Assembly: GCA_030141605.1 (NCBI GenBank)
Contig: JAQGDQ010000731.1
Span: 1 to 64,000, forward strand
Length of the DNA stretch: 64,000 bases
Reading direction: 5' to 3'
Source of the DNA: Tubiluchus corallicola
Taxonomy: Eukaryota > Priapulida > Priapulimorpha > Priapulimorphida > Tubiluchidae
Shown: positions 11,000-22,342 of the stretch, one piece after another
Numbering within the stretch: the first letter of the stretch is position 1
Layout: each line of letters begins with the position of its first letter
Notes under the pieces: generated by a model
What the model was told of the DNA's origin: nothing
Database searches by the model: none
Seen by the model: only the letters and a program-made list of their open reading frames with translations
Translations under genes and position numbers: made by a program

Positions 11000-11043
11000 G
11001 TAAGCAATACTGGAAGTTTCTTCAATTCATTTCTGTTTTACAG
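11000..11043 (+). other. Putative 44-bp intron in the 5' leader of zinc-finger copy 2
   Basis: Donor TTG|GTAAGC and acceptor CTGTTTTACAG, same length as in copy 1 although the interior has diverged. Retention links ATG 10961 in frame to the protein; removal leaves an overlapping upstream ORF. Confidence 0.5.
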
Positions 11044-11074
11044 AAATATATCCTTCATCTCCGGATTTGCAATG

Positions 11075-13459
11075 ATGGATCAGGCAGTACAAGTAGTTCC
11101 TGGATTTGTGAAAATTGAAAGTGATGTTTTAGATGAATCCACAGATGTTAAGGTGCAAACTGACAATGTTCCTGTAAAAACCGAAAGTGATGCTGAATCA
11201 GTGAAAATAAACATCAACAAATGCAAAGTAGAAGATTGTGACAGTCAAGGACATGAAACTTCTGTAAAAACTGAACCTGATGTAAAAATAGGTAACATAG
11301 ATAACAGTAGCATTGATGTAACTTCACAAAGGAATGGAAGACTTAAACCTGAACCAGGTGTTTTAGCTCATGCTGTGGAAGATTTAGCAGATGATAAATT
11401 TTTCGCAAATGTGAACAAAGAATGCAAGGAGCTGCTATCTTTTCAGACTTCTCTTTCTGATCCTGTTGTTAAAGACATTCACAACGTAGCTAATTCCATG
11501 CAAGAATCATGTCAATCACGCAGAATCATATCTGCTATGTCAAGCGCAGTGAAATTGCCTTCACAAGTTCATATTAGTAAGAAGCCTTTCAAGTGTAGTC
11601 AATGTGATGCGGTATTTACTCGTGCATATACTCGGAAAGTGCATTTAAGAATTCACTCTGGAGAAAAACCATTTAAATGTTGTGAGTGTGATGCTGCTTT
11701 TACTCAGAGAAGTTCTCTGAAAGTACATTTAAGAATCCACTCTGGAGAAAAACCATTTAAATGTTGTGAGTGTGATGCTGCTTTTACTCAGAGAAGTGCT
11801 CTGATAGTACATTCAAGAATTCACTCTGGAGAAAAACCGTTTAAATGTGGTGAGTGTGATGCTGCATTTATTCATGCAGGCAATCTCAAAATGCACCTTA
11901 GAATTCACACTACAGAGAAACCTTTCAAGTGCAGTCAGTGTCCTGCTGCGTTTGCTTACTCACGTCATCTCAAAAAACACTTTAGAACTCATACTAAAAA
12001 AAAATCTTTCAAGTGCAGTCACTGTGATGCTTCATTTTCTTGTTCAACCCATCTTAAAACACATTGTAGAGTTCATACTGGAGAAAAACCATTCAAGTGC
12101 AATCAGTGTGATGCTGCATTTGCTTATACAAGTAGTTTGAAATTGCATTTAAGAATTCACACTGGAGAGAAACCTTTCAAATGCAGTCAATGTAAAGCTG
12201 CATTTGCTCATTCAGGTGCACTGACAGTACATTCAAGGACTCATACAGGAGAAAAACCTTTTAAGTGTTCTCAATGTGGGGCTGCATTTGCTCGTGCACA
12301 TCATCTAAAAGCACATTTAAGAATACATTCTGGAGATAAACCATTTAAATGTAATCAGTGTGATGCTGCATTTGCTCAGACTAGTGCTCTAAAAGTTCAT
12401 TTAAGAGTTCACTCTGGAGAAAGGCCATTTAAGTGTAGTCAGTGCGAAGCTGCATTTGTTCAGGCAGGTGACTTGACAGTACATTTAAGGTCTCATACTG
12501 GAGAAAAACCTTTTAAATGTAGTCAGTGTAATGCTGTATTTGGTCAGTCAAGCCATCTCAAAGCACATTTTAGAATTCACACTGGAGAGAAACCTTTCAA
12601 GTGCAGTCACTGTGAGGCTTCATTTGCTAACTCAGGTCATCTTAAGACGCATTCTAGAATTCACACTGGAGAAAGACCATTCAAGTGCAGTCAGTGTGAT
12701 GCTGCATTTACTCATATAAGCCATGTGAAATCACACTTTAGGACTCACACGGGCGAAAAACCATTCAAGTGCGGTCAGTGTGATGCTGCTTTTGCTCATA
12801 CAAGTAGTTTAAAAGTGCATTTGAGAACTCACACTCGAGAAAAACCTTATAAGTGCAATCAGTGTGATGCTGCATATGCTCACACAGATAGTCTGAAAGT
12901 ACATGCAAGAATTCACACTGGAGAAAAACCATACAAGTGCAACGAGTGTGGTGCTGCATTTGCAAGTAGAGGTCGTCTGAAAGTTCATTCAAAAATTCAC
13001 ACTGGCATCAAACTGTTCAAGTGCAATAAGTGTGATGCTGCATTTACCACATCAGGTAGCCTAAAAGACCATTTAAAAAATCACACTGGAGAAAGACCAT
13101 TCAAATGTAGTCAGTGTGATGCTGCATTTGCTTTATCAAGTACTTTAAACATACATTCAAAAACTCACTTGCGAGGAAAATGGTTTAAGTGCCGTCAGTG
13201 TGATGCCACATTTAAATGGTTTAGCAATCTGAAAATACATTCGAGATCTCACACTACAAGAGAACTTTTTAGGTGTGATCAGTGTGATGCTACTTTCCTT
13301 AAAGCAGGTAAATTAAAGGTACATTCAAGAACTCACAAGAGCTCACTTATTCAAGAACTCAAACCATTTAAGTGTATTAAGTGTGATGCTACTTTTGCTT
13401 GTTCGGCTTCTCTAAGTCATCACCATCAAGAGATTCACAAAAGGAAAACATATATTTAA
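11075..13459 (+). CDS. Poly-C2H2 zinc-finger protein, copy 2 (22 fingers, intact)
   Basis: Predicted nuclear DNA- or RNA-binding protein of 794 residues. The start is the MDQ methionine after the splice acceptor; an ATG three bases earlier is equally possible. Residues 1-160 are acidic with four Lys-x-Glu motifs fitting SUMO sites (Lys13, Lys35, Lys65 and Lys91 in LKPE). A spacer ending in VKLPSQVHISKKPF leads to 22 fingers. Finger 1 lacks the usual helix leucine (AYTRKVH), and the last has an H-x4-H ending. Linkers are mostly TGEKPF or SGEKPF; a few are worn (TKKKSF, TTRELF). Helix position +6 is valine in 10 of 22 fingers, unlike the other loci here. It is the intact sister of the truncated gene 9 kb upstream. 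The lineage-specific expansion of such genes is common in animals; the target is unknown. Confidence 0.9.
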   Translation: MDQAVQVVPGFVKIESDVLDESTDVKVQTDNVPVKTESDAESVKININKCKVEDCDSQGHETSVKTEPDVKIGNIDNSSIDVTSQRNGRLKPEPGVLAHAVEDLADDKFFANVNKECKELLSFQTSLSDPVVKDIHNVANSMQESCQSRRIISAMSSAVKLPSQVHISKKPFKCSQCDAVFTRAYTRKVHLRIHSGEKPFKCCECDAAFTQRSSLKVHLRIHSGEKPFKCCECDAAFTQRSALIVHSRIHSGEKPFKCGECDAAFIHAGNLKMHLRIHTTEKPFKCSQCPAAFAYSRHLKKHFRTHTKKKSFKCSHCDASFSCSTHLKTHCRVHTGEKPFKCNQCDAAFAYTSSLKLHLRIHTGEKPFKCSQCKAAFAHSGALTVHSRTHTGEKPFKCSQCGAAFARAHHLKAHLRIHSGDKPFKCNQCDAAFAQTSALKVHLRVHSGERPFKCSQCEAAFVQAGDLTVHLRSHTGEKPFKCSQCNAVFGQSSHLKAHFRIHTGEKPFKCSHCEASFANSGHLKTHSRIHTGERPFKCSQCDAAFTHISHVKSHFRTHTGEKPFKCGQCDAAFAHTSSLKVHLRTHTREKPYKCNQCDAAYAHTDSLKVHARIHTGEKPYKCNECGAAFASRGRLKVHSKIHTGIKLFKCNKCDAAFTTSGSLKDHLKNHTGERPFKCSQCDAAFALSSTLNIHSKTHLRGKWFKCRQCDATFKWFSNLKIHSRSHTTRELFRCDQCDATFLKAGKLKVHSRTHKSSLIQELKPFKCIKCDATFACSASLSHHHQEIHKRKTYI

Positions 13460-13556
13460 CCCTTTCGCTAGGTAGTTGCTTTTTAACTGGGCCACATTGA
13501 TTGTTGCACGTTTGGCAATAACTTCTTGTTGTGTGTTACTAAAACAGAATCTTGTA

Positions 13557-13562
13557 AATAAA
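13557..13562 (+). terminator. Polyadenylation signal AATAAA, copy 2
   Basis: AATAAA 98 bp after the stop, conserved in copy 1, giving a short 3' UTR. Confidence 0.6.
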
Positions 13563-13984
13563 CAAATAGCTGTTCGTTATTGAGAACTAATATCGAATAT
13601 TTGTTTTATTTCTACACATGCACCCGTTATAAATAAGCATGTACTTATATTTAGAAAACAGTTTTCACAAAACACATGACAACGAACAACATTCTTCAGG
13701 GGAACATACTATGCAGTAAGGTATTGTGGAATGCACTTAGCTTTAGATGCTGATTGGCTTGTTAGCATTAGTTGTTGCAAAGCAGCCACAATCCCACGGC
13801 TGTTAAACTTTTCTACAATGTTTTGCGTAGCCGAAATAGTAAAATTAACAAATTTTAGGCAGAGGTGTGCCATCTTCCGTAGTTAAAAGATTAATGAATT
13901 CACTGCTTTGCTCTTTAGAAAGAACAACACAGATTTCACATTAGGGAAAACCTTTTAGTCATCAATGTAATGTTTTATTTACTC

Positions 13985-14560
13985 CTTCAATGACCAGTAC
14001 TTTGATTCCTTCAGCACTGCACCACTCAAAATGGGTAAATTACTAGCTTACATTGCCAGCTCGCTACAGCCCAAGCTGTGCAGTGCCCTGCTGCTACTTA
14101 TTGATGCTTACTAGCTTACATTGCCAGCTCGCTACAGCCCAAGCTGTGCAGTGCCCTGCTGCTACTTACTGATGCTTAGAGGTTTACATTGCCAGCTTGC
14201 TACAGCCGAAGATGTGCAGTCCCTGCTGCTACTTATTGATGCATTCTAGCTTACATTGCCAGCTTGCTACAGCCCAAGCTGTGCAGTGCCCTGCTGCTAC
14301 TTATTGATGCTTACTAGTTTACATTGCCAGCTTGCTACAACCGAAGCTGTGCAGTCCCTGCTGCTATTTACTGATGCATTCTAGCTTTCATTGCCAGCTT
14401 GCTACAGCCGAAGCTGTGCAGTGCCCTGCTGCTACTTATTGATGCTTACTAGCTTACATTGCCAGCTTGCTACAGCCCAAGCTGTGCAGTGCCCTGCTGC
14501 TACTCCAGGAAAAACCAAAAGATGTACTGCATTCACGTGCCAATAAAATAATAAAAAAAT
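13985..14560 (+). mobile_element. Dispersed element family A, copy A1
   Basis: The start CCTTCAGCACTGCACCACTC and the block GCTACAGCCCAAGCTGTGCA followed by CTCCAGGAAAAACC match other family A copies (27700-28385, 33240-33510, 37590-38245, 46240-46735). This copy is swollen by a 68-bp internal tandem repeat. No coding capacity is seen. Confidence 0.65.
14045..14507. repeat. 68-bp minisatellite (about 7 units) inside element A1
   Basis: Units of the form CTAGCTTACATTGCCAGC then TTGCTACAGCCCAAGCTGTG and CCCTGCTGCTACTTATTGATG recur every 67-68 bp with few changes. The unit's core occurs once in other family A copies. Confidence 0.9.
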
Positions 14561-16480
14561 AAAAAATATACATAATCGTAACTGCACATTTATAAATGAA
14601 ATCTGTACTTTGTATATTTAATGTAAAAATGTTACATTATGCATTTCGTGTGTGAAAACTAGGTGCCACCACTCTGTCCTCCCTTTTGATTCGTTCATAA
14701 ATTAGTATGAAATAAATTATGTACGTGAAGATATACTTACAAGTAAAAAATAAAATATTCAATGATACGATAATAAAACTAGTTTTTTTATTTTGCATTG
14801 ATTTGTTTATTTATAACGTGTCATAATTAAATCAACAAAATAAAGAGGGGTGATTTTTTTTTCAGGTAAATTTTACTTTGCTTTTATAACACAATCATCT
14901 AGGGTCAAACAACCGTTAATAACCAGATAATTATAGTAACAAACGCCTCGCTTGGTGGTAAATGTACGTAATGTGTTACACTATGCAAACCGCAATAAGC
15001 CTCTTCATAGTTCCAGTGACAGATGATGATCATTAAAAGGCAAAGGTTAAGTGAACCAAACAACGCATTTGCGTACACTTAATGTACACACAAAGGGCAC
15101 ACATTTGTGTATCCTTTGTGTGAGGCGTTGTCAACGCAACTTGACAACACCTCACAGCCCCTGCTACTATAATAGTAACAGTTTTAATAGTTCTGCTGGA
15201 ACCTTAGCTAGTTCAGTTTTTCTTGCTGCCAAGCAAGATTCTGTTAGTAAATCACTCTACATACAGACTAATGCATAATTAAGTAAAGTCCATGTAAAAA
15301 TAACTTAAGTTGCTGAACTGATGCAGCAAACAGCTTTTCTTTTACCCGCGTGTCATGTGACGGTTAGAGCTAAGACGAGTTGTTATGGTACACTTGACCT
15401 TCGACCTACAGCAACTGCACGTGTGAACAACAAAACAGTGAAAAGGCTTATTGTCATTCTTCATATAAAATCAATTAACTTTTTGACTTTACATAGAAAA
15501 AAATTTTTTAGCATTCTGCCTGCTCTGAATGTCTGAAGGAGACGTAATGGGCATAATAATGAGAGTCAAAAGTCTCCTGTTTATTCCCAATAAATTTCTG
15601 TTGGACGTTATTTATACTTCCTGTTCGTATATCTGTCACTCACAACACGAATTACGCAGTTCAATTATTAAGTGAAAGTAAGACACTCAATTCGACTCAA
15701 AAATGATACAACTGTCAGCAATGTGTTTGCAATATTTTTGCCTGCCAAAATAAATTTGTACAATTCTGTTCATAAGTGACTAACTAAGGGCAGTAAAATA
15801 GCAAAAAACATTTTAAAGTAACTTTCTCAACATTTTAGGAATATCTCCAAAATCATAACAATTATTTATATAATATTAATCAGCACGCAAAACAAATAAA
15901 TTATTAGTTTTACATTTTAGGTAAACTCTTCATCAGCATTTTTAAGTACAACTCAGTATACTGTTAAAATGTTGATTAATTCACTGTTAGAGGCATTTCA
16001 GTTTCTCTGTAAAGCTTGACCTACACAATTAGACACCAAAATATGATTTTCTATGGCGACCAGCTAGAGAAGGCAAGGATAGTGTGAACAAAGCTTTAGA
16101 AATTTATGCAAGAACGAGTTCTTTTGCAGAGCTTTAAGCTAAAATTCCAGCCATAAGATGGCAGTACTTTTCAACTTCTCAACTTAAAAATATCAGCGGG
16201 CAATGACGATGAGGTTCATGCCCAAACACAGAAAGTGCGAGTAGTGTGGGTTCAATACTACCCCTGGGTGATTTCGTTTGTAAACTTTGGCTGTTTGTAT
16301 CGTAGAGGGAGAATGTACGTACGTGAGTAGTGATACTCCATTCATTCAGTAGTTTATCTTAGACGGATAATTTTGGTAATGAGTAGACCACAAACACCTC
16401 CGTCAGAGGTCCTGCTTTTGAACGATTTACTGCATGGGAATGAAGATGAAAAATAAACAAATGAATAGCTGATTTCACAG
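14561..16480. other. Non-coding stretch, nothing recognised
   Basis: Only short reading frames (for example 15051-15278 and 15321-15536) without recognisable domains, splice context or composition that would support a gene. Confidence 0.5.
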
Positions 16481-16489
16481 TGCAGAAAA

Positions 16490-16905
16490 ATTAAACCCTT
16501 GTTTCCTGCGGACTTCTTATCTATGGAACTCGAAAATGGGCCTATTGGAATATTACTTTACTGCTATAATTTAATCCTGGACATTTTTTGTTACAACTAA
16601 ACTGATTTTAAACCCTTGTTTCCTGCAGACTTCTTATCTATGGAACTCCACAATGTGCCTATTGGAATATTACTTTACTACTATAATTCAATCCTGGACA
16701 TTTCTCGTTGCAACAAAACTGATTTCGTCTCTTCCTTATGGAAAAGGTTCCGGCTATAATTCAATCCTGGACATATCTCATTACAACAGTACTGATTTTG
16801 TCTCGTTTTCCTAGGGAAAAGGTTTCTACTATAATTCAATCCTGGACATCTCTCATTACACCAGTACCAATTTTGTTTCGTTTCAAACGGGGTTCTTAAT
16901 TGTGG
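16490..16905. repeat. About 85-115 bp tandem repeat downstream of the minus-strand zinc-finger gene
   Basis: About four units share AATCCTGGACAT and TTACAACAGTACTGATTTTG; the first two also share CCCTTGTTTCCTGC and CTTCTTATCTATGGAACTC. One solo unit is at 6733-6780. Confidence 0.75.
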
Positions 16906-17150
16906 AATTCAACACCAGAAAATCATGTTTCTGTTAGTTACGTTCTCGCGTGATTCAGGAAAACAATCATCAAACATTTTCAATCAAAAGCAATCAGTCG
17001 TAAGAGAGCTGTTTACTTGATCTGTCAACCAATTCAGTTAATCACTCTTAATGGTTGCTTCATACCATGATTGGCCCTGCACCTTCACACTGTATATAAA
17101 CTGACTGATTACACTTAAATGGTTCTCTTCATTAACATCTAAAATTTTCG

Positions 17151-18263
17151 TCATATAGAAGCAGTATTTCGTGGACATCGTTTTCGTGACTTTACGCGTG
17201 TATGGCTTACCAGATGACGCTTCAAACTGCGAGGATCAACATAAGCAGCTGCACACAGCTCACACTTAAATGGCTTTTCTCCTGTGTGAGTTCTCAAGTG
17301 AAACTTCAATGTGCGTGACTCAGAAAATGCAGAACCACATTCCTCACATACAAATGGTTTCTCTCCAGTGTGAATTCTCTGGTGGTTCTTTAGATTGGTT
17401 GCTGAACTGAGTGCAGCACCGCATTGAAAACACTTAAATGGTTTTTCGCCAGTGTGAGTTTTGAGGTGATCTTTTAAATTACTTGACTGAACAAAAGCAG
17501 CTGTGCAGTAAGTGCACTTGAAGCGTTTGTCTCCAATATGCATTCTCACGTGTCTTGTCAAAGTGCCAGACTCAGAAAAGGCAGCAGGACAAAGAGTACA
17601 TTGAAAAGGTTTTTCCCCAGTGTGAATTCTGGCATGACGTCTAAAGCTACTCGAGTCAGAAAAAGCAGCTGCACATTTGTCGCATTTGTAAGGCTTTTCT
17701 CCGGTGTGAATTCTCAAGTGCTGCTTGAGGTGATTTGATCTAGCAAAAGCAGCTTCACATTCGCTGCATTTGTAAGGTTTTTCTCCGGTGTGAGTTCTTA
17801 CATGTTGGGTCAAATTCCCAGAATAAGTAAAGGCAGCGTCGCAATAAAGGCACAAATAACGCTTTTTTCTTGTGAGGGTTTTCAAATGTCTCTCGTCGTT
17901 CCCTACATTAAACTGGTCAAGTGTTTCGGCTGATGCATTGTCTTCAGTCTTTGCATCAGTAAACTCAGCTTGAAGGTCAACGTCTGATGGTTCATTCCCA
18001 TCAATATTTGCATCAGTAAACTCAGTTTGAGGATCAACAACTGATGGTTCGTTCCCATCAATATTTGCATCAGTAAACTCAGTTTGAGGATCAACAACTG
18101 ATGGATCATTCCCTTCAATATTTTCACTTTCATCTGATTCCGTTTTAAAAGACACAAAGTGATCTTGCTCATCTAGACTTGTTGGCACATCATCATCACT
18201 TCCATTAATTTCCGTTTCTTCAGACTTCGTTTTCAAGAAAACTGATTCCACCGTCTTGTTCAT
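17151..18263 (-). CDS. C2H2 zinc-finger protein with 8 fingers
   Basis: Predicted nuclear protein of 370 residues. I use the ATG at 18263 (MNKTVES); the longer frame to 18275 would need a TTG start. A good acceptor (GTTTTTACAG, 18291-18300 read on the minus strand) lies 28 bases before it, so an untranslated exon upstream is likely. Residues 1-140 are acidic and include three copies of an about 18-residue unit with PSVVDPQTEFTDAN. The eight fingers follow from about residue 145, ending in a basic tail. Finger 6 has Leu in place of the conserved Phe (GAALSSATNL). Helix position +6 is Arg, Gln, Asp or Asn in most fingers, as in typical DNA-binding arrays. Residue 10-15 LKTKSE resembles the Lys13 motif of the other loci but lacks Glu at the required place; FKTESD further on fits a SUMO site. 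Confidence 0.88.
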   Translation of the reverse strand: MNKTVESVFLKTKSEETEINGSDDDVPTSLDEQDHFVSFKTESDESENIEGNDPSVVDPQTEFTDANIDGNEPSVVDPQTEFTDANIDGNEPSDVDLQAEFTDAKTEDNASAETLDQFNVGNDERHLKTLTRKKRYLCLYCDAAFTYSGNLTQHVRTHTGEKPYKCSECEAAFARSNHLKQHLRIHTGEKPYKCDKCAAAFSDSSSFRRHARIHTGEKPFQCTLCPAAFSESGTLTRHVRMHIGDKRFKCTYCTAAFVQSSNLKDHLKTHTGEKPFKCFQCGAALSSATNLKNHQRIHTGEKPFVCEECGSAFSESRTLKFHLRTHTGEKPFKCELCAAAYVDPRSLKRHLVSHTRVKSRKRCPRNTASI

Positions 18264-18290
18264 CTCAGCCGACAAAAACTTAACTCACTT

Positions 18291-18300
18291 CTGTAAAAAC
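18291..18300 (-). other. Splice acceptor upstream of the minus-strand zinc-finger gene
   Basis: GTTTTTACAG read on the minus strand. The exon would begin at 18290, 27 bases before the ATG. The matching donor was not identified. Confidence 0.5.
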
Positions 18301-18384
18301 AAATAAATAATTAACTTAATTAACTGACTGACACCAGACAGCATGTGTATGCCTGCATTGCAAAACAGTCCATAACTCAGCAAT

Positions 18385-18805
18385 TAAGCTTTTCCAGTTA
18401 TTCACATATCCTTAATCTCCATTTCACCACGATGATTTTGATACCAAGTTTATCGCTCTATGTTTTTCTAAGCTGAGATAATCCACACTGAACTTGAGAT
18501 GCAGGCCATGCAGTGAAAAATCATAAACTTGAGAAAAATCATTGTTAAAGTTAGCCATTATTTTGTGTTGCATTTCTAATAAACACTTAGCAACCGCGCA
18601 AATATTGGTTGCTACAGACTTAAAGAGAGCACATTGAAATTATGTTTAAATCCAGTAGATGGCTCTTCTTGATGAAGATCTGGGTTTGGCAACGGAAAAT
18701 ACCCAAAGCAAAATGACTGATTCCAGAAACTGCTATCGAAATTTGAAAATACAAGTTTTTTGTAGTTGCATTATTAATTTCTAGCCTGAAAGTGGATACG
18801 GGGTT
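18385..18805 (-). mobile_element. Dispersed element family B, copy B1
   Basis: In reverse this matches 31445-31810, 32430-32775 and 52690-52880. Shared words include AGCCATCTACTGGATTTAAA, GTTGCTAAGTGTTT, TGGCTGACTTTAAC-like, CTCAGCTTAGAA and TTGGTATCAAA. No reading frame is conserved among the copies. Confidence 0.75.
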
Positions 18806-19200
18806 GAGGTATTAGATTTTTAGTATTTTTCAACCTTTGATAATTTGAAGCTAGAATATAAAAGTGCAGTATATTTAGCATTTGTTTTGACGAAAAACAA
18901 AGAATTGACATTTGAACAAATTTTTGGTGCATTCTACTTTTGGTGCAATCATAACATAGTTTTAACTATGCTGACTCACGGACAGTTTTGGTTTGCAAGT
19001 GCACATATGCCGTCTGAAGTAACGAAATGAAGTGTCGTGGGTAAGCTATAAAATCACGTGACAGGGGAATCACCGTACAAAGAAGTGAGAGGCAAAAGAA
19101 TAGGAAAATGTAGTGTAAATTTTTATAAAGCAACCAAAAAAGGTCATTTCGCATTTACTCTAGCAAAGTGTAACTGGTTTTTGCAAATTTGACTTTACCT
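18806..19200. other. Non-coding stretch, nothing recognised
   Basis: Two overlapping short reading frames on opposite strands, without support. Confidence 0.4.
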
Positions 19201-19201
19201 G

Positions 19202-20065
19202 TATGTTAGACTACTGAAGTTTTTTACTTTAACATAAGTGCATATACAGTACATATGTTTTTCTCACTTTAACATAAGTGCATACAAACTACATGTGTTT
19301 TTCTCACTTTAACATGAGTGCATACAAACTATATGTGTTTTTCTCACTTTAACATGAGCGCATACAGTGTATGCTATGTATGTTAGACTACTGAAGTTTT
19401 TTACTTTAACATAAGTGCATACACAGTACATATGTTTTTCTCACTTTAACATAAGTGCATACAAACTACATGTGTTTTTCTCACTTTAACATGAGTGCAT
19501 ACAAACTATATGTGTTTTTCTCACTTTAACATGAGCGCATACAGTGTTTTTCTCACTTTAACATAAGTGCATACAAACTACATGTGTTTTTCTCACTTTA
19601 ACATGAGTGCATACAAACTACATGTGTTTTTCTCACTTTAACATAAGTGCATACAAACTACATGTGTTTTTCTCACTTTAACATGAGTGCATACAAACTA
19701 TATGTGTTTTTCTCACTTTAACATAAGTGCATAGAAACTACATGTGTTTTTCTCACTTTAACATGAGTGCATACAAACTACATGTGTTTTTCTCACTTTA
19801 ACATGAGTGCATACAAACTATATGTGTTTTTCTCACTTTAACATAAGTGCATAGAAACTACATGTGTTTTTCTCACTTTAACATGAGTGCATACAAACTA
19901 CATGTGTTTTTCTTACTTTAACATGAGTGCATACACACCACATATGTGTCTTTCTTACTTTAACATGAGTGCATACACACCACATATGTGTCTTTCTCAC
20001 TTTAACATCAGTGCATACACACTACATATGTGCTTTCCACTTTATAATGAGTGCACACATTACAT
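19202..20065. repeat. 40-bp minisatellite, about 21 units, with higher-order structure
   Basis: Unit core TTTTTCTCACTTTAACATGA then GTGCATACAAACTA, with ATAAG/ATGAG and ACATG/TATATG variants. The first about 175 bp (from TATGTTAGACTACTGAAG at 19202) recurs at 19378, so a larger block was duplicated as well. Confidence 0.95.
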
Positions 20066-22308
20066 ATGACAAATTACATGTCTAATACAGGCCGCTCCTA
20101 TGCAATTTACTTAAAAACTGTCGGTAATTGACTCAAATAACTTCGCATAATTGACTCTATATATTTCCTTCACGTACTTAAAAACAAAACACCTTGTTTG
20201 TGACCAAAGAGCTTTTACTGTTTTTAAATCATCTTTACGTCGATTTTGTGCACTATAATATATGTAGAACATTACATTATCATATCTGCTAATATGGAAG
20301 CATAGTGGTGACTGCAATTAGACTCTTTGGTTCTGTAAGCTAAACATTTAATCACTTCACCATCAGTTTGTTTTTGAAGCCCCTGCTGTTTTTGAAACAA
20401 GGTCATCACCAACTGCAGCTCAAGCACTAAGTGACTAGGTGTTTTGAGTGAATATGTGCAGCCTATGACAACAGATTTTCAACGTTTTTACCACTATCAG
20501 AATTTCATAAACTACTTCTTGGTGAAAAAATTAATCTTCATTTGCCTGTAATCTACTGTACATAAAATTTACCAGTTAATTGCCATGAAGTCACTCTTTC
20601 CAATACAGGATGCCCTGGTAGGTAGGCAGTTTCATTAGTCATGAAATTTAAAAGAATTTTTATTTAGGTCCTAATAGGGCCAAAAACTTTTCGAAATATT
20701 TCCGAAAAAAAAATTCTGATTTATTTATTCAGTCACAGAAAATTATGCAATGCCAACAATTTCTTTATTCAGTCACATGTCATAACTTTTTGACCGAATA
20801 ATGTCATGTTCAGTATTTTTAGTGTTCTATAGTTATCTCAAATAATAATGTTCATTTTCACAGAACTCTATACACAACGTCAGAAATGTACAGGGCATAG
20901 AAACGCTGACTGCCCGCGAGCAATCGTGAGAGCAGCACAGATCATCATGTTGCACTAAGCAATCATATCGATTAGGTGATCGATCTGCAAAAATCGACCC
21001 GCACCTGGACTCTGGTAGAGTACACAAACACCAACTGTGACGCGCAAGCGGTTAAAACGTAGTTCAAACAATTTGTGATATTAGTAGTTGTAATCAGTAG
21101 ACAATCTATTTGCAACTTTTTGTAGCTTACGCTACATCGCCAATAATTATCAATAACGAGGTACAAAATTGAGAGCTGATCATTGGACGTGTAACTTAGC
21201 TAATGTCCTACATCAAGAAACGCAAACCTGAACATCTAAACGCAATTTACGATCACGTTTATTCAGCACTTCCTGCAGTTCCTTTATTTGTACAAAAAAG
21301 AAGAGTAAATCTTACATTTTAATACAGAATTTTATTACAGCAAGATTACAGCAACTTTGCATTATTTTCCGAGTCAGAAGTAACCATCTTAATGCTTTCA
21401 TGGAGTTCTTAGCGCACCGCTTTTCGACAAGTGGTGAAAACGCTTTATTTCAGGTCCAATTTATTGCTTCCACCATCATTTAAAAATTTTGCTCTTTTTA
21501 CAAATAATTAGTCTACCACTAGTTCAGATTCAGTGCTCAGTAAGTCTTAAAAAGTGAAGTGCTAATAATTTTATTACTATGCTTATTGCATTTACTCTTG
21601 CAAACTTATTACTGAGATTAACTACCTATAAGCGTACAGTATTTTGCAACAACTTTTATTCTTTTGCCCACTATAATAAATTGTCGAGCTGCGTGCAAGA
21701 GCAATTACTGTTATAGGAGGTTCAATTAACTTCAATATTTAATTGCTTATTATCTAACGTCTGTAGATCATTTTCAAAGTCTGGACTCCAATTGTCAATC
21801 TCCTCATGCACTCAAACAGGCAATTTTTTTCGTGTTTTAACAATCTGCCTATTTATTTTACCTCAGATCATCAAAAATCGTGCTGCAACTTTTTAGTGAT
21901 TCCATTATACATCCGCTTGCTTATGTCTAAAAATTATGCTTGTGTTGCAAAGTATATTTCAGTTGCCATTGTTTTTATTTTTATGTTTCCGTTATCAGTT
22001 TTTTATTTTCAGTTCTTGTTTGATTTTTTTTATTATGCACTTATTATTACTGTGTATGAATTGTATTAACACGTTATAAGCATATCAATTTAACGTCATT
22101 CGTAACAATTAAATTTTTATTATAAGCAGTACTAACACTAATACACTGTAGCATATCGCTTATAAAAATGTTCATCACTAAGCAAAGAGCAGCTGACTAG
22201 ATGACCAATTGGTCTTTTGCTGCCCTTTCTTCACATTTTTGTTTCTAAATTAATTTTATTGTAACTGTGCGTGTGTTGCAAGATAAACAAAAGATTATTA
22301 TATATCAC

Positions 22309-22342
<34 letters not shown>

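Larger units (their letters stand above)
8590..13700 (+). repeat. Segmental duplication, copy 2 (zinc-finger gene unit)
   Basis: Match to 1-5713. The left edge lies close to 8590 if copy 1 starts near base 1, but copy 1 may extend out of the window. Copy 2 keeps a 75-residue spacer in the protein, an intact 3' end and about 520 bp of promoter-proximal DNA that copy 1 lacks, and has the empty site for the SINE. Bases 8840-10030 are non-coding flank including a short TATC/TA microsatellite near 9660-9710. Confidence 0.9.

Noticed and set aside
16160-16290. Possible tRNA-like or SINE sequence near GTGGGTTCAATAC
   Set aside because: Only a B-box-like word is present; no A box at the right distance and no cloverleaf.
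18264-18275. N-terminal extension MSAE of the 8-finger protein
   Set aside because: It would need a TTG start. The ATG at 18263 follows closely and suits an animal gene.
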